A stretch of DNA of 64,000 bases from Paenarthrobacter sp. (GTDB lineage Bacteria > Actinomycetota > Actinomycetes > Actinomycetales > Micrococcaceae), in the NCBI GenBank assembly GCA_031179305.1, contig JAPSHX010000001.1, positions 62,001 to 126,000 on the forward strand. Direction: 5' to 3'. Below, piece after piece: positions 10,557 to 20,445 of this stretch. How positions within the stretch are numbered: the stretch's first letter is position 1; each line of letters starts with the position of its first letter. The notes below the pieces were generated by a model. The model ran no database searches, was not told the DNA's origin, and was given only the letters and a program-made list of their open reading frames with translations. Both the position numbers and the translations under genes were made by a program.

Positions 10557-11873
10557 ATGGAATTTGTGATTCTCAGCGACGCTGATTTCGAAACATTCGC
10601 CAAGGGACACCCTCAGGGCAGCTTCATCCAGTCCATGGACCTCACGCGCTTCCAGCGTGCCCGTGGCCAGGAAGTTGAGCTTTTTGGCGTGACGCGCGGC
10701 GACAGCCTCATTGCTGCGGGGAAGCTCGTCTACTCGTCCAACCGTCTGGGCTACAAAACCGCAGATTGCGCCAAGGGACCCCTGATGGACTACAGCGACC
10801 CCACAGTGGTGCGCTTCGTCGTCGAGCAGTTGAAAAAGCACGCAGCCTCTAAGAAGGCTGCAGAGCTGCGTATCTCGCCCAACATCCGGTACATTGCACG
10901 TGATGAAGAGGGCGCCGAACACCCCGAAGTTGAGGATAACCGTCCGCTGCTGAAAGAGTTCGAAGGGCTGGGCTTAAAGCACCAGGGCTTCGACATGAAC
11001 TTCGCCAACATCAACTGGATGTTCATCAAGCAGCTGGACGGGATCGCCGATTCCGAAGAGCTCATCATGGGCATGAACTACCGCACCCGCAAGGCCATCC
11101 GTAAAGCCGAGAAGAACGGCGTCTACCTGGAACAGGCCACGCTGGAAACGCTGGATGAGTTCTACAACGCGCTGAGCACGGCCGGCGATGAGAAGGGCTT
11201 CACGTACCGCGAACGCGAGTACTACGAGCAACTCCTCCGGAATACTTCGGACGAGTTCACTAAGCTCATGATGGCCAAGATCAATATTCCCGAATATCGG
11301 GCCTCCATAACGGAGCGCCTGGATGCTGAATCCAAGACTTTGGCAGACCTCAAGCGTGAGGTCGAGGAGACCGGCAGCAAGAAGAAGGCCAACCGTGTCA
11401 AAGTTGTCCAGGACCTCGTGGACAGCTACGAGCGCAGCCTCAAGGACATCGAACGTTTCCCCGATTCCGTAGGTGTCGCTACGGTGGCTGCCATCCATTT
11501 TGCCTGCTCCGGTGACGAACTGGTGTGCGTTATTGGTGGCACGGTTCAGGATTACATCTACTTCAACGGCGCCACGTCATTGTATTGGGGCATGATGCTG
11601 CACGCCCTGAACAATGGTTACTCGCGCTACAACTTCTACGGCACGTTCGGCATCCAAGGCCAGGACGAGACCGGGCACGGCGGGTACGAATTCAAGAAGG
11701 GCTTCGGTGGCGAGGTTGTCCAACTGGTGGGCGATTTCGTAGCACCGGTGAACCCGCTCGTCTTCCACGGCTACCGTGCGGTCAGGAAGCTTGCAGGGGC
11801 CGCCCAGACAGTACTGGGACGATTGCCACTTGAGAAATTGCCGGTAGTAGGAAAACTTCGGAGGAATCGCTAA
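10557..11873 (+). CDS. FemAB/FemX-type ligase with coiled-coil arm
   Basis: A second Fem-family peptidoglycan ligase of 438 residues. Domain 1 begins MEFVILSDADFETFAKGHPQ. Domain 2 carries NYRTRKAIRKAEKNG and ends with YNFYGTFGIQG and GGYEFKKGFGG. About residues 245-305 form a charged heptad segment (AESKTLADLKREVEETG), the antiparallel coiled-coil arm of classical FemA/FemX proteins that resembles the seryl-tRNA synthetase arm; the preceding ligase has no equivalent. The ATG at 10557 fits the family start; a TTG at 10530 would add nine residues. Two different Fem ligases in tandem fit a bridge of at least two residues. An iron-box-like half site lies just upstream at 10512. Confidence 0.88.
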   Translation: MEFVILSDADFETFAKGHPQGSFIQSMDLTRFQRARGQEVELFGVTRGDSLIAAGKLVYSSNRLGYKTADCAKGPLMDYSDPTVVRFVVEQLKKHAASKKAAELRISPNIRYIARDEEGAEHPEVEDNRPLLKEFEGLGLKHQGFDMNFANINWMFIKQLDGIADSEELIMGMNYRTRKAIRKAEKNGVYLEQATLETLDEFYNALSTAGDEKGFTYREREYYEQLLRNTSDEFTKLMMAKINIPEYRASITERLDAESKTLADLKREVEETGSKKKANRVKVVQDLVDSYERSLKDIERFPDSVGVATVAAIHFACSGDELVCVIGGTVQDYIYFNGATSLYWGMMLHALNNGYSRYNFYGTFGIQGQDETGHGGYEFKKGFGGEVVQLVGDFVAPVNPLVFHGYRAVRKLAGAAQTVLGRLPLEKLPVVGKLRRNR

Positions 11874-11900
11874 TCACACAAGCCAAGGGAGGATCACCGC

Positions 11901-13388
11901 GTGACTGAACGCCCCGACGGGTCCGCCAACAGGCCCCATACCGACGGGTTGCCCAAGACCCAGCCGTTGCGGCCGTCCCAGGTCCGGCAGAATGTCAACG
12001 CCAAACGCATGCTGATGCGCTTGGTTCAAGGTGACAGCCCGCCGACGGCACCCATGAACATCGTGGACCGGTTGGCCGGAAGTCCCTACGCCAACCCCAC
12101 CATCCAAGTCGTGGGTGTGGACGCATCGGCCAGGAAGACCATCGATTTCGCTCTTCATCTTGCTGAAGTCATGTTCCGTTACGGTGCGGGTGCCCTTGAG
12201 GTGGAGACCAGCATGATTGCGGTCACCGCCGCCCTTGGCCTGAAGAACGTTGAAGTGGACATCACCAACCAGTCGGTGGCCATCAACTACGCGCCCAAGG
12301 ACCAGACGCCCGTCACGCTGCTCCGCGTGGTGCGCTCGTGGACCAACAATTACGCCGGCCTTGCCCAAGTTCACCAATTGGTCACGGACATCGTGGCAGG
12401 TGGAGTGGGCCGTGACGAAGCTGTGCGCAGGTTGAATGAAATCATCCGCAGTGCCAAACCCTTCCCACGGTGGATGGTCACCATGGCCTTCGGCATCTTC
12501 GCTGCAGTATTCGTGGGCGTCCTCGGCGGGGGCATCGGTGCGTCCGCGGTCGCTTTTGCTTCCAACATCCTCATCAGCCTCCTCTCCCGGCAACTTGCCA
12601 GATGGCGGACGGCTGACTTCTTCAACACCATGGCGTGCGCGTTCCTGGTCACCTTCATCGCGCTGATGCTGCGTTGGGCGGGTGTGGAAATTGCGCCATC
12701 CATTGTGGTGGCGGGTGGAATCCTGCTGTTGCTCCCGACAGGTCGTCTCGTGTCCTCAGTACAAGACGCCATCAACGGCTTCCCGGTAACGGCAGCGGGC
12801 CGGTTTCTCTCGACTTTACTCACCTTCGGTGCGATCGTTGCGGGAATTGGCGTAGCCGTGGTCGTAGGAACGCTGATGGGCAGTGCAGTCCTGGATGTCA
12901 CCCAGACATTCCCCGACGCGTATCCCTTGTGGATTCAAGCGGTCCTTATTGCTATCGCGGTTGTAGCCATCGGCGTCACCGAGCAGACGCAAATGCGGCT
13001 GTTACTCCCGACGGCGGCAGTGGGCATAGTGGGCTTCTTCGTTTTGTGGGGTGTGGGCGAAGCCGGCCTCGGCGACCGTTTGTCGCCAGCCGTCGCTGCG
13101 GTGGTCATCGGCTTGCTGGGTCGCGTGGTGGCGCTCAAGCTGGGTGCCCCGCAACTCGTAGTGGCCGTCCCCGCGGCGCTGATCCTGCTGCCCGGTTTGA
13201 CGATCTTCCGTTCCATGTACGCCCTCACAGTTGAAGGTGGCAATATCCTGCTCGGTGCAGGTGGCATGCTCAACGCCGGCGCCATTGTGCTCGGAGTAGC
13301 GGCCGGCATCGTGCTCGGTGACAACCTGGCCAGGCCCCTGACGAAGGGCCTGTCCAGCAACGAACGGCGCAGGGTACGCAGACGCTAA
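11901..13388 (+). CDS. thrE: ThrE-family threonine/serine exporter
   Basis: The protein resembles Corynebacterium ThrE, which exports L-threonine and L-serine using the proton gradient. The 495-residue chain has the expected two parts: a soluble N-terminal domain (about 1-190) and about ten membrane helices (about 195-480) in two sets of five. The GTG start is preceded by GGGAGG at 11886-11891. It lies 27 nt after the Fem ligase and may share its transcript. It is followed by a strong terminator. Export of amino acids that also serve as bridge residues is a possible link, but that is inference. Confidence 0.88.
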   Translation: MTERPDGSANRPHTDGLPKTQPLRPSQVRQNVNAKRMLMRLVQGDSPPTAPMNIVDRLAGSPYANPTIQVVGVDASARKTIDFALHLAEVMFRYGAGALEVETSMIAVTAALGLKNVEVDITNQSVAINYAPKDQTPVTLLRVVRSWTNNYAGLAQVHQLVTDIVAGGVGRDEAVRRLNEIIRSAKPFPRWMVTMAFGIFAAVFVGVLGGGIGASAVAFASNILISLLSRQLARWRTADFFNTMACAFLVTFIALMLRWAGVEIAPSIVVAGGILLLLPTGRLVSSVQDAINGFPVTAAGRFLSTLLTFGAIVAGIGVAVVVGTLMGSAVLDVTQTFPDAYPLWIQAVLIAIAVVAIGVTEQTQMRLLLPTAAVGIVGFFVLWGVGEAGLGDRLSPAVAAVVIGLLGRVVALKLGAPQLVVAVPAALILLPGLTIFRSMYALTVEGGNILLGAGGMLNAGAIVLGVAAGIVLGDNLARPLTKGLSSNERRRVRRR

Positions 13389-13398
13389 TGAAACCAAG

Positions 13399-13436
13399 CG
13401 AACGGCGCCGCCAGGAGGCGGCGCCGTTCGGCTTTA
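13399..13436. terminator. bidirectional terminator between thrE and the siderophore-interacting protein gene
   Basis: Perfect 14-bp arms (13399-13412 and 13417-13430) with an AGGA loop, followed on the plus strand by GCTTT. It sits between two convergent stop codons and can serve both. Confidence 0.85.
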
Positions 13437-13446
13437 ACGACTGCGG

Positions 13447-14286
13447 CTAGATCTGTCCCACTGGGAGCTTCTTCTCAGCCTGGAAGACTTCCTCCACGCG
13501 ACCCTGTGCCCAATAGCCGGACAGCGAGACCTGAGAGCGCTCCAAGCCGCGCTGCACGAAGAAGATCTCGCGGAGTGCCTTCATGTAGCCCCGCTCGCCG
13601 TGGGCGAAGACGTCCACGCGTCCCGGCAACCATTCAGTGGCACGGAGGGCTTCGAGCAGCAGTTCGCTGGAGCCCGCTTGAACGCCCTTGCGGAAGAGCC
13701 AGTGCAACTCCACACCGGCAGGGGCGGAAATCGGAAGAATGTCGGCCTCGCTATCCACCTCAAGGAACACGGTTCCGCGGGCTTCGGGAGCAAGAACCTC
13801 GACGCAGGCTGCGATGGCCGGTATCGCGGCGTCGTCGCCGGCGAACAAGTACCAATCGGCATCGGGGGAGGGGTTGTACCCACCGCCCGGACCTGTGAAG
13901 ATCAGCGAATCGCCGGGCTTGGCAGCGGCAGCCCAGGGACCGGCCAGTCCTTCATCGCCGTGCACCACAAAGTCGATAGCCAGCTCCTGTGCTTCCAGGT
14001 CTACCCAGCGGATGGTGTACGTGCGGGTGTGGGGCCACTGCTCACGGGGCATGGTGTCGCGGATGGCCCACAAGTCCATCGGGAGTTCGTACTCGACACC
14101 CGGCTGGGGAAACACAATCTTGATATAACGGTCCACGTATTCGTTGTTCGTGTAGTCGCTGAAACCAGGTCCTCCCGCCACGATGCGCACCATATGAGGC
14201 GAGAGGCGTTCATTTCGCAGGACGGTCAGGTTGACCTGCGGGCGGGTTTTGCGTGAGGCGGACGAAGTGACGGGGAGAGCAGTCAT
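13447..14286 (-). CDS. siderophore-interacting protein (flavin ferric-siderophore reductase)
   Basis: This is a member of the SIP/ViuB family, cytoplasmic FAD proteins that reduce ferric siderophores with NAD(P)H and release iron. The 279-residue product has the N-terminal FAD-binding barrel with the RTYT motif (HTRTYTIRWVD, the R-x-Y-T flavin signature) and the C-terminal NAD(P)H-binding SIP domain starting near GPWAAAAKPGDSLIFTGPGGG. The ATG at 14286 has no SD. TAGGCT ends 7 nt before it and an iron box covers the same bases, so the gene is probably transcribed leaderless and repressed by IdeR when iron is sufficient. It is a single gene ending at a shared terminator. Confidence 0.92.
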   Translation of the reverse strand: MTALPVTSSASRKTRPQVNLTVLRNERLSPHMVRIVAGGPGFSDYTNNEYVDRYIKIVFPQPGVEYELPMDLWAIRDTMPREQWPHTRTYTIRWVDLEAQELAIDFVVHGDEGLAGPWAAAAKPGDSLIFTGPGGGYNPSPDADWYLFAGDDAAIPAIAACVEVLAPEARGTVFLEVDSEADILPISAPAGVELHWLFRKGVQAGSSELLLEALRATEWLPGRVDVFAHGERGYMKALREIFFVQRGLERSQVSLSGYWAQGRVEEVFQAEKKLPVGQI

Positions 14287-14305
14287 GAAGGTAAGCCTAA
14301 GCTAA
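14287..14305 (-). promoter_or_regulatory. IdeR/DtxR iron box overlapping a leaderless promoter
   Basis: On the minus strand the 19-mer reads TTAGCTTAGGCTTACCTTC. By hand it matches 15 of 19 positions of the DtxR/IdeR consensus TTAGGTTAGGCTAACCTAA. It includes the TAGGCT -10 box (14299 down to 14294) and ends at the base before the start codon, so bound IdeR would block RNA polymerase. Confidence 0.8.
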
Positions 14306-14360
14306 TTTCCTGCGCATCGGCTGGGTATGAGTCGAAGGTTACGGACCCGGCGGAACAGGA

Positions 14361-15131
14361 CTACAGAACAGGCAATTCCCAATTAATGGGTTCAGCCCCC
14401 AAGCCAATCAGTAGTTCGTTGGTCCGGCTGAAGGGCTTGGAGCCGAAGAATCCTCGTGATGCAGAGAGCGGACTCGGATGGACTGAGACGATGGAAGGCG
14501 CCCCGCCCAGCAGGGGCACCACGCCCTCGGCGTCCTTTCCCCACAGGATTGCCACCAGCGGACTTTGGCGCCCCGCTCCGTCGGTGCGATTGGCGACGGC
14601 GGTGACCGCCGCCGTCGTGATGGCCTCCCACCCTTTGCCGCGGTGGGAGCCGGCATTTCCCGCTTCGACACTGAGGACACGGTTCAGGAGCAGGACGCCT
14701 TGCTCCGTCCAGGCGCTGAGGTCGCCGTGGACGCGGGGCGGAAGGCCGAGGTCGTCGTGGAGTTCGCGGTAGATGTTGGCGAGGCTCCGAGGGATGGGGC
14801 GGGTAGGGCGGGAAACGGCGAAGGACAACCCGATGGCGTGGCCCGGGGTCGGGTAAGGATCCTGGCCGAGAATCAATACTTTGACGTCCGCCAGGGGCTG
14901 TTTGAAGGCGCGCAACAGGTTCTTTGCAGCAGGCAGAACTTGGGCGCCATTGGCCGATTGACCCGCGACATAATCCAGTGCCTCACGGAGCTGGCCCTCG
15001 ACAGGGCGCAATGCGTCAGCCCAATCGGGAGCCATCAGCTCTTCCAGCGGCTGTTTGAGCAGGGCGGCGAAGCCCGGGCCAGCAGCATCAGCCGGTTCAA
15101 GATCAAAGAGTGCATCCACGCCAGTCACCAC
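14361..15131 (-). CDS. ung: uracil-DNA glycosylase (family 1)
   Basis: Ung removes uracil from DNA to start base-excision repair. The 256-residue product has the water-activating motif GQDPYP ([15 protein letters not shown]), the AILWG segment and the DNA-intercalating motif [13 protein letters not shown]. The frame is open far upstream, but the residues before [12 protein letters not shown] have no family resemblance. The GTG at 15131 is chosen because GGGAGA lies 7 nt upstream; the adjacent GTG at 15128 is equally possible. It is divergent from the DUF3263 gene across 105 bp. Confidence 0.95.
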   Translation of the reverse strand: MVTGVDALFDLEPADAAGPGFAALLKQPLEELMAPDWADALRPVEGQLREALDYVAGQSANGAQVLPAAKNLLRAFKQPLADVKVLILGQDPYPTPGHAIGLSFAVSRPTRPIPRSLANIYRELHDDLGLPPRVHGDLSAWTEQGVLLLNRVLSVEAGNAGSHRGKGWEAITTAAVTAVANRTDGAGRQSPLVAILWGKDAEGVVPLLGGAPSIVSVHPSPLSASRGFFGSKPFSRTNELLIGLGAEPINWELPVL

Positions 15132-15236
15132 GCCATTGTCTCCCGTGCGGGGCGCGGCTGCGAATGACACCGTTGTTATTCGCCCGTAACATGGGGGGTA
15201 GGACATTTTCCCCATCAAGCGTCGAAGGAGTGTGCC

Positions 15237-15572
15237 GTGGCAGAACCAGCACCGGAACCGATGGCGTCGCGGGCAACAGGCTTTGCCCTTGAGGACCTCG
15301 CGGCCGAGACCCGCAGTGACTCGCCGTTGAGCGAGCGGGACCAGCAGATGTTGGCGCTGGAGCGGCAATGGTGGAAGTACGCCGGAGCCAAGGAACAGGC
15401 TATCCGTGAGCTGTTCGATCTCTCCGCCACGCACTATTACCAAATCCTGAACGCGCTCATGGATACCGAGGACGCGTTGGCCCACGATCCCATGCTCGTC
15501 AAGAGACTGCGTAGACTACGTACGTCCCGCCAGCGTGCGAGGACTGCACGTCGCTTGGGGTCCGACGCGTAA
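15237..15572 (+). CDS. DUF3263 protein
   Basis: A 111-residue protein of the actinobacterial DUF3263 family. The conserved core is [20 protein letters not shown] followed by [15 protein letters not shown], which looks like a helix-turn-helix, and a basic C-terminus ([19 protein letters not shown]). This suggests DNA binding, but no function is established. The GTG start follows AAGGAG with a 7-nt spacer. It lies 49 nt upstream of the LytR_C gene, and the same two families often occur together in actinobacteria. Confidence 0.88.
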   Translation: MAEPAPEPMASRATGFALEDLAAETRSDSPLSERDQQMLALERQWWKYAGAKEQAIRELFDLSATHYYQILNALMDTEDALAHDPMLVKRLRRLRTSRQRARTARRLGSDA

Positions 15573-15621
15573 ATCGCCAGGCTGATCTGTCAGCAGCAAC
15601 CAGCAAGGACATCGCTTCACC

Positions 15622-16242
15622 ATGACCAAATATGCCAAGGACGAATTCGACCAGGTTCCGCAGAACACGTCCCGCCAGGGCGTTCATCGCGACGCCCAAG
15701 AGACTGCACGCCCCACCCTGTGGCCGGTCCTGACCGTCGGGGCAGTGGCCTTGGTGCTTGGACTGGTGGCCTTCCTGATCCTCCCCAACCTTGGGCTGGT
15801 AGCACCCAGCGCTTCGTCGAACACCACGACGCCGGCACCCTTGCAAACGTCTGCGGCACCGTCCGTTGCCCCCACTGAATCCAGCAGCGCGCCCCCCGCT
15901 TCCAGCGAACCCAGCAGTGACCCGACGCCGTCGGAATCTCCTTCCGCTACTCCATCGTCGGCCCCCGTGGACAAGGCCACTCCAGTGGCTGTCTATAACG
16001 GCGCCGGTACGGCAGGCTTGGCAGGCCGGGTAGCTGGCCTCGTCCAGGGCGACGGTTGGGCGCTAAGTACCGTAGGAAACTGGGGCGGACTGCCGCAGCA
16101 AACATCCGTGATCTTCTACAACGCTCCGGAGCAGAAGGCCAACGCGGAGGCGCTGGGTACCTTGCTGGGCATCCAGACAATCGTGGAAACGCCCGAGGTT
16201 CAACAGCCACTGGTGGTTGTGGCCGGGCCCGGCTACCAGTAG
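15622..16242 (+). CDS. membrane-anchored LytR C-terminal domain protein
   Basis: The 206-residue protein has a short cytoplasmic N-terminus, one membrane helix at about residues 36-56 (VLTVGAVALVLGLVAFLIL), a long Ser/Pro/Thr/Ala-rich external linker (about 60-118) and a LytR_C domain from about 120 to the end (VAVYNGAGTAGLAGRVAGLV). LytR_C domains occur at the ends of LytR-CpsA-Psr enzymes that attach polymers to peptidoglycan. Here the domain stands alone without the catalytic part, so a role as a wall-associated accessory is likely but unproven. AAGGA lies about 12 nt before the ATG. Confidence 0.85.
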   Translation: MTKYAKDEFDQVPQNTSRQGVHRDAQETARPTLWPVLTVGAVALVLGLVAFLILPNLGLVAPSASSNTTTPAPLQTSAAPSVAPTESSSAPPASSEPSSDPTPSESPSATPSSAPVDKATPVAVYNGAGTAGLAGRVAGLVQGDGWALSTVGNWGGLPQQTSVIFYNAPEQKANAEALGTLLGIQTIVETPEVQQPLVVVAGPGYQ

Positions 16243-16413
16243 GCATCAGGCCCCTCCCGAGCTGAAAAGCCCCAACTCGGTTAAGCCTCAATAACAAAAG
16301 TGATGCCCTGCCCTTCCACGGCAGCGCGCCGCTGGTGACAGTGGTTACAGTGGACTAATTCCGGTACGGAGATCCCGGCTGCCGGTCTTGGCTACTGTGA
16401 AAGTGTGGGCATC

Positions 16414-16617
16414 ATGGCTTTGGGAACCGTCAAATGGTTCAACGCCGAAAAAGGCTACGGATTCATCACTGTGGATGAATCCGGCGACGACGTCTTTGTG
16501 CACTGGTCTGCCATCCAGATGGATGGCTTCCGCGCCCTCGAAGAAGGCCAGCGGGTTGAGTTTGAACTGGGGGAGGGCCAGAAGGGTCCGCAAGCCGAAG
16601 GCGTCCGCGTCGCGTAG
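16414..16617 (+). CDS. cold-shock protein, CspA family
   Basis: A 67-residue single cold-shock domain that binds single-stranded RNA and DNA. RNP1 is KGYGFI and RNP2 is VFVHWSAI, on the five-strand barrel. The ATG at 16414 gives the standard [10 protein letters not shown] start; an in-frame GTG at 16405 would add three residues. It is monocistronic, with a 171-nt gap upstream that could hold a cold-responsive leader, though no strong structure was seen there. Confidence 0.95.
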   Translation: MALGTVKWFNAEKGYGFITVDESGDDVFVHWSAIQMDGFRALEEGQRVEFELGEGQKGPQAEGVRVA

Positions 16618-16696
16618 TTCGATTGCGGCGTCTACGCCAATTCCCCTCAGCCCACGGCTGAAAGCCCTTGGTTTATCAACCAAAGTGGCATCTCTG

Positions 16697-16740
16697 CTTG
16701 CACTCTCCCCGGTCGAGTGCTAATTATTGATTTAGCACTC
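16697..16740 (+). promoter_or_regulatory. groEL promoter with CIRCE element and a third half-site
   Basis: A sigma-A-type promoter is visible: TTGCAC at 16698-16703, a 17-nt spacer and TAATTA at 16721-16726. The HrcA operator CIRCE overlaps it, with left arm CTTGCACTC 16697-16705, a 9-nt spacer and right arm GAGTGCTAA 16715-16723. A third, perfect arm TTAGCACTC follows at 16732-16740, 8 nt after the second, where the transcript should start. The rest of the 324-base gap (16618-16941) contains about 200 nt of untranslated leader and AAAGGA about 11 nt before the groEL ATG. Confidence 0.9.
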
Positions 16741-16773
16741 CTATGGTTCGACTGCTAAGTCCGGCCCGGTTGA

Positions 16774-18567
<1,794 letters not shown>

Positions 18568-18622
18568 GCCTCCCTGCTGTAGCGATACAGCCCCCGGCAT
18601 CACGCTGAACAGCATCACGACG

Positions 18623-18659
18623 GCGGTCCTCACCTTTTGGTGGGGGCCGCTGTTTTGTT
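18623..18659 (+). terminator. intrinsic terminator of groEL
   Basis: A 12-bp stem with two G-U pairs (18623-18634 with 18639-18650) and a TTTT loop is followed by TGTTTTGTTG. Confidence 0.9.
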
Positions 18660-18689
18660 GCCACGTCAAAGCTGGACCGTCCGGGCTTG

Positions 18690-18755
18690 CCCAATTAGGT
18701 AGCAGATCAGGCCGTTTTGAGCGGCCGTAACGACCTGTACTGCGACTTACTTGGG
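18690..18755. repeat. 66-bp dispersed palindromic element, copy 1 (degenerate)
   Basis: This 66-bp element begins CCCAATTAGGTAGCAGATCA and ends GACTTACTTGGG. Aligned by hand with copy 2 at 59187-59252, it has the same length and 57 of 66 identical bases. Its own palindrome has decayed at several positions. It lies between the groEL terminator and the RNase H gene. No coding capacity. Confidence 0.9.
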
Positions 18756-18801
18756 TATTATCACGGTTTCAGTGTCGGTGGGGTCTGGCAGGATTAACGT
18801 C

Positions 18802-19848
18802 ATGACGATTATTGCTGCCGCCGATGGGTCCGCCCTCGGTAATCCTGGGCCGGCCGGTTGGGCCTGGTATGTTGACGACTCCTGTTGGCGTGCAGGGGGT
18901 TGGCCGCACGGTACCAACAACCAGGGCGAATTGATGGCCGTCCTCGACCTGTTCAGGTCCACGGCCCACGTGCCACAAGAAGAATTGCTGATCCTTTGCG
19001 ACAGTCAGTACGTCATCAACTGCATCACCAAGTGGATGCCGGGATGGAAGCGAAAGGGCTGGCGTAAGGCCGACGGAAAGCCCGTGCTGAATGTAGACCT
19101 TCTCAAGGACATCGACCAAGCGATCGTAGGCCGCAAATACACCTTCGAATGGGTCAAGGGCCATGCCGGCCATGACCTCAACGAGGCCGCCGATGAGCGT
19201 GCACGCGCCGTTGCCACGGCCTACCAGCAGGGCGTAGCGCACCGTGCGGGTCCCGGGTTCCCTGGCGCGCAGGAGCAGCGCGCTTCTCAGCCGCAGATGG
19301 AAGCACAGGCAGCACAAACCCGTTCTGCTGAGCCGATCCCTGCAAACGCTGCCGCCAGCGTCTCGTCGGCAAGCGCTGGTTCGGCGCCCGCGAAGACTGA
19401 TCGCAGCTCCCGGCCGCACTTTGAGCCGGCACTCTTTGGCGAGTCGGGCATCTTTGGCCAAGCCGATCTCTTCAGCGAACTGGAAGATGACGCCTCGGCG
19501 CAGCAGTTGTCAGCTGAGGACACGGTCCTGGCGTTGGAACGGGAACTGCTCAGGCCGGACGTGCGGGCGGACATTGGCAGGATCGGTGTGCTGCTGCACC
19601 CCGACTTCGCGGAGATCGGCAGCTCGGGCAGGTTCTGGACACGGGACGCCATGATGATGGCCCTTGAAGAGGACCCTGGTGAACCGACTGAGCTTGAACT
19701 CCTCAGCGCAGACAGGCTCAGCGACAACACCATCCTGCTGAACTACCGCAGCTTCGCGCACACAGGCTCGGCGCTCCGCAGTTCCGTCTGGATGCTCGAC
19801 CGCGGTCAATGGCGGTTGCGGTTCCACCAAGGGACTGTCGAGAACTAA
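18802..19848 (+). CDS. RNase HI fused to a DUF4440/NTF2-like domain
   Basis: The first about 145 residues are RNase HI, which cuts the RNA strand of RNA-DNA hybrids. The four catalytic acids are present: AADGSALGNPG, NQGELMA, LCDSQY and NEAADERA. A low-complexity Ala/Gln/Ser linker (about 150-225) leads to a C-terminal domain of about 110 residues (ALERELLRPDVRADIGRIGVLLHPDFAEIGSSG...) with the look of a DUF4440/SnoaL NTF2-like fold. The ATG at 18802 follows AGGATT; an in-frame upstream start at 18751 lies inside the 66-bp repeat and is not used. The fusion joins a nuclease to a possible ligand-binding module of unknown purpose. Confidence 0.85.
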   Translation: MTIIAAADGSALGNPGPAGWAWYVDDSCWRAGGWPHGTNNQGELMAVLDLFRSTAHVPQEELLILCDSQYVINCITKWMPGWKRKGWRKADGKPVLNVDLLKDIDQAIVGRKYTFEWVKGHAGHDLNEAADERARAVATAYQQGVAHRAGPGFPGAQEQRASQPQMEAQAAQTRSAEPIPANAAASVSSASAGSAPAKTDRSSRPHFEPALFGESGIFGQADLFSELEDDASAQQLSAEDTVLALERELLRPDVRADIGRIGVLLHPDFAEIGSSGRFWTRDAMMMALEEDPGEPTELELLSADRLSDNTILLNYRSFAHTGSALRSSVWMLDRGQWRLRFHQGTVEN

Positions 19849-19890
19849 CTCCGGAGAGTCAAAGCCGGAAGAGGACAAGGGTGGGCGGGA

Positions 19891-19965
19891 AATCCCTCAT
19901 GACCTGCGAGGCGGCTGCACAGGGGGGAAGGCAGCCAGCCCCGCAGGAGTTCATGGGTGAGGGAG
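19891..19965. terminator. nested hairpin between convergent genes
   Basis: CCTGCG 19903-19908 pairs with CGCAGG 19942-19947, and GGCTGC 19913-19918 pairs with GCAGCC 19931-19936 inside it. CCCTCATG and CATGGGTGAGGG extend the outer stem imperfectly. It separates the RNase H gene (+) from the WXG100 gene (-) and could stop both transcripts. Confidence 0.5.
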
Positions 19966-19981
19966 GACCGGGGCGGGGCAG

Positions 19982-20272
19982 CTAGTACGTAAAGCGCTGG
20001 GTGTTTCCCTGCTCCACTTCCAGGTAGCTTGTGGCAGCTGAGGACAAAGCGATGTTGATGGAAGCCAAGGAGGCCTCAACCTTGCTCTGCGTCAGAGCCC
20101 ACTCCAAAACGAGCGCCTGGAAATTCGTGGCCGCTGTTCCCCGCCAGGTCGCCTCAAGTTCCTCCAGGCCGCGCCGCATGGTCTGCACATCGGAGCTGAT
20201 TCGATCAACAGTTCCTTTGACGTTGGCCGACTTGAGCTGGAGCAGGTCGGTATCGACGGAGATGACGCTCAT
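19982..20272 (-). CDS. WXG100 (ESAT-6-like) protein
   Basis: A 96-residue helical-hairpin protein with the W-x-G turn (EATWRGTAATNF) near residue 43, the typical size and an even helix distribution. WXG100 proteins are substrates of the type VII (ESX) secretion system. No eccC, eccD or partner WXG100 gene is in the window, so it is an orphan substrate or a small structural homologue. The start ATG at 20272 has AAAGG 9 nt upstream. Three DnaA boxes lie about 110-160 bp upstream of the start. Confidence 0.85.
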   Translation of the reverse strand: MSVISVDTDLLQLKSANVKGTVDRISSDVQTMRRGLEELEATWRGTAATNFQALVLEWALTQSKVEASLASINIALSSAATSYLEVEQGNTQRFTY

Positions 20273-20378
20273 GGGTGGTGCCTTTCGACGAAGAGGTTCC
20301 GCGGATTGCGGCGGGATGCGTGGCTACAACATCGAGCCTAGGCAGCCTCCCGCACCCGCAGAACAGGTGTTCGTCGCT

Positions 20379-20434
20379 ATGTGGACAAAGGCATTATGTG
20401 GACAATGCCGTTATGTGGACAACGGCGTCATGTG
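20379..20434 (-). promoter_or_regulatory. three DnaA boxes in 17-bp tandem repeats
   Basis: Three 17-bp units at 20379-20395, 20396-20412 and 20413-20429 each begin ATGTGGACAA, then a fourth partial unit follows. On the minus strand each contains TTGTCCACA (20380-20388, 20397-20405, 20414-20422), the preferred actinobacterial DnaA box. A diverged copy, GTGGACAGG, follows at about 20450. The region lies between the end of the sensor kinase gene and the start of the WXG100 gene. No dnaA, dnaN or replication gene is nearby, so this is not oriC. Confidence 0.8.
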
Positions 20435-20445
20435 CGTGGGGTGCC

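Noticed and set aside
14361..15485. 374-residue version of uracil-DNA glycosylase
   Set aside because: The first 118 residues overlap the DUF3263 gene and have no Ung similarity. GTG 15131 has a good SD.
20379..20434. CRISPR-like array
   Set aside because: The period is 17 bp with no unique spacers or cas genes; DnaA boxes explain it better.
20379..20434. Chromosomal origin of replication
   Set aside because: Only three or four boxes, no AT-rich unwinding region, and no dnaA or dnaN nearby.
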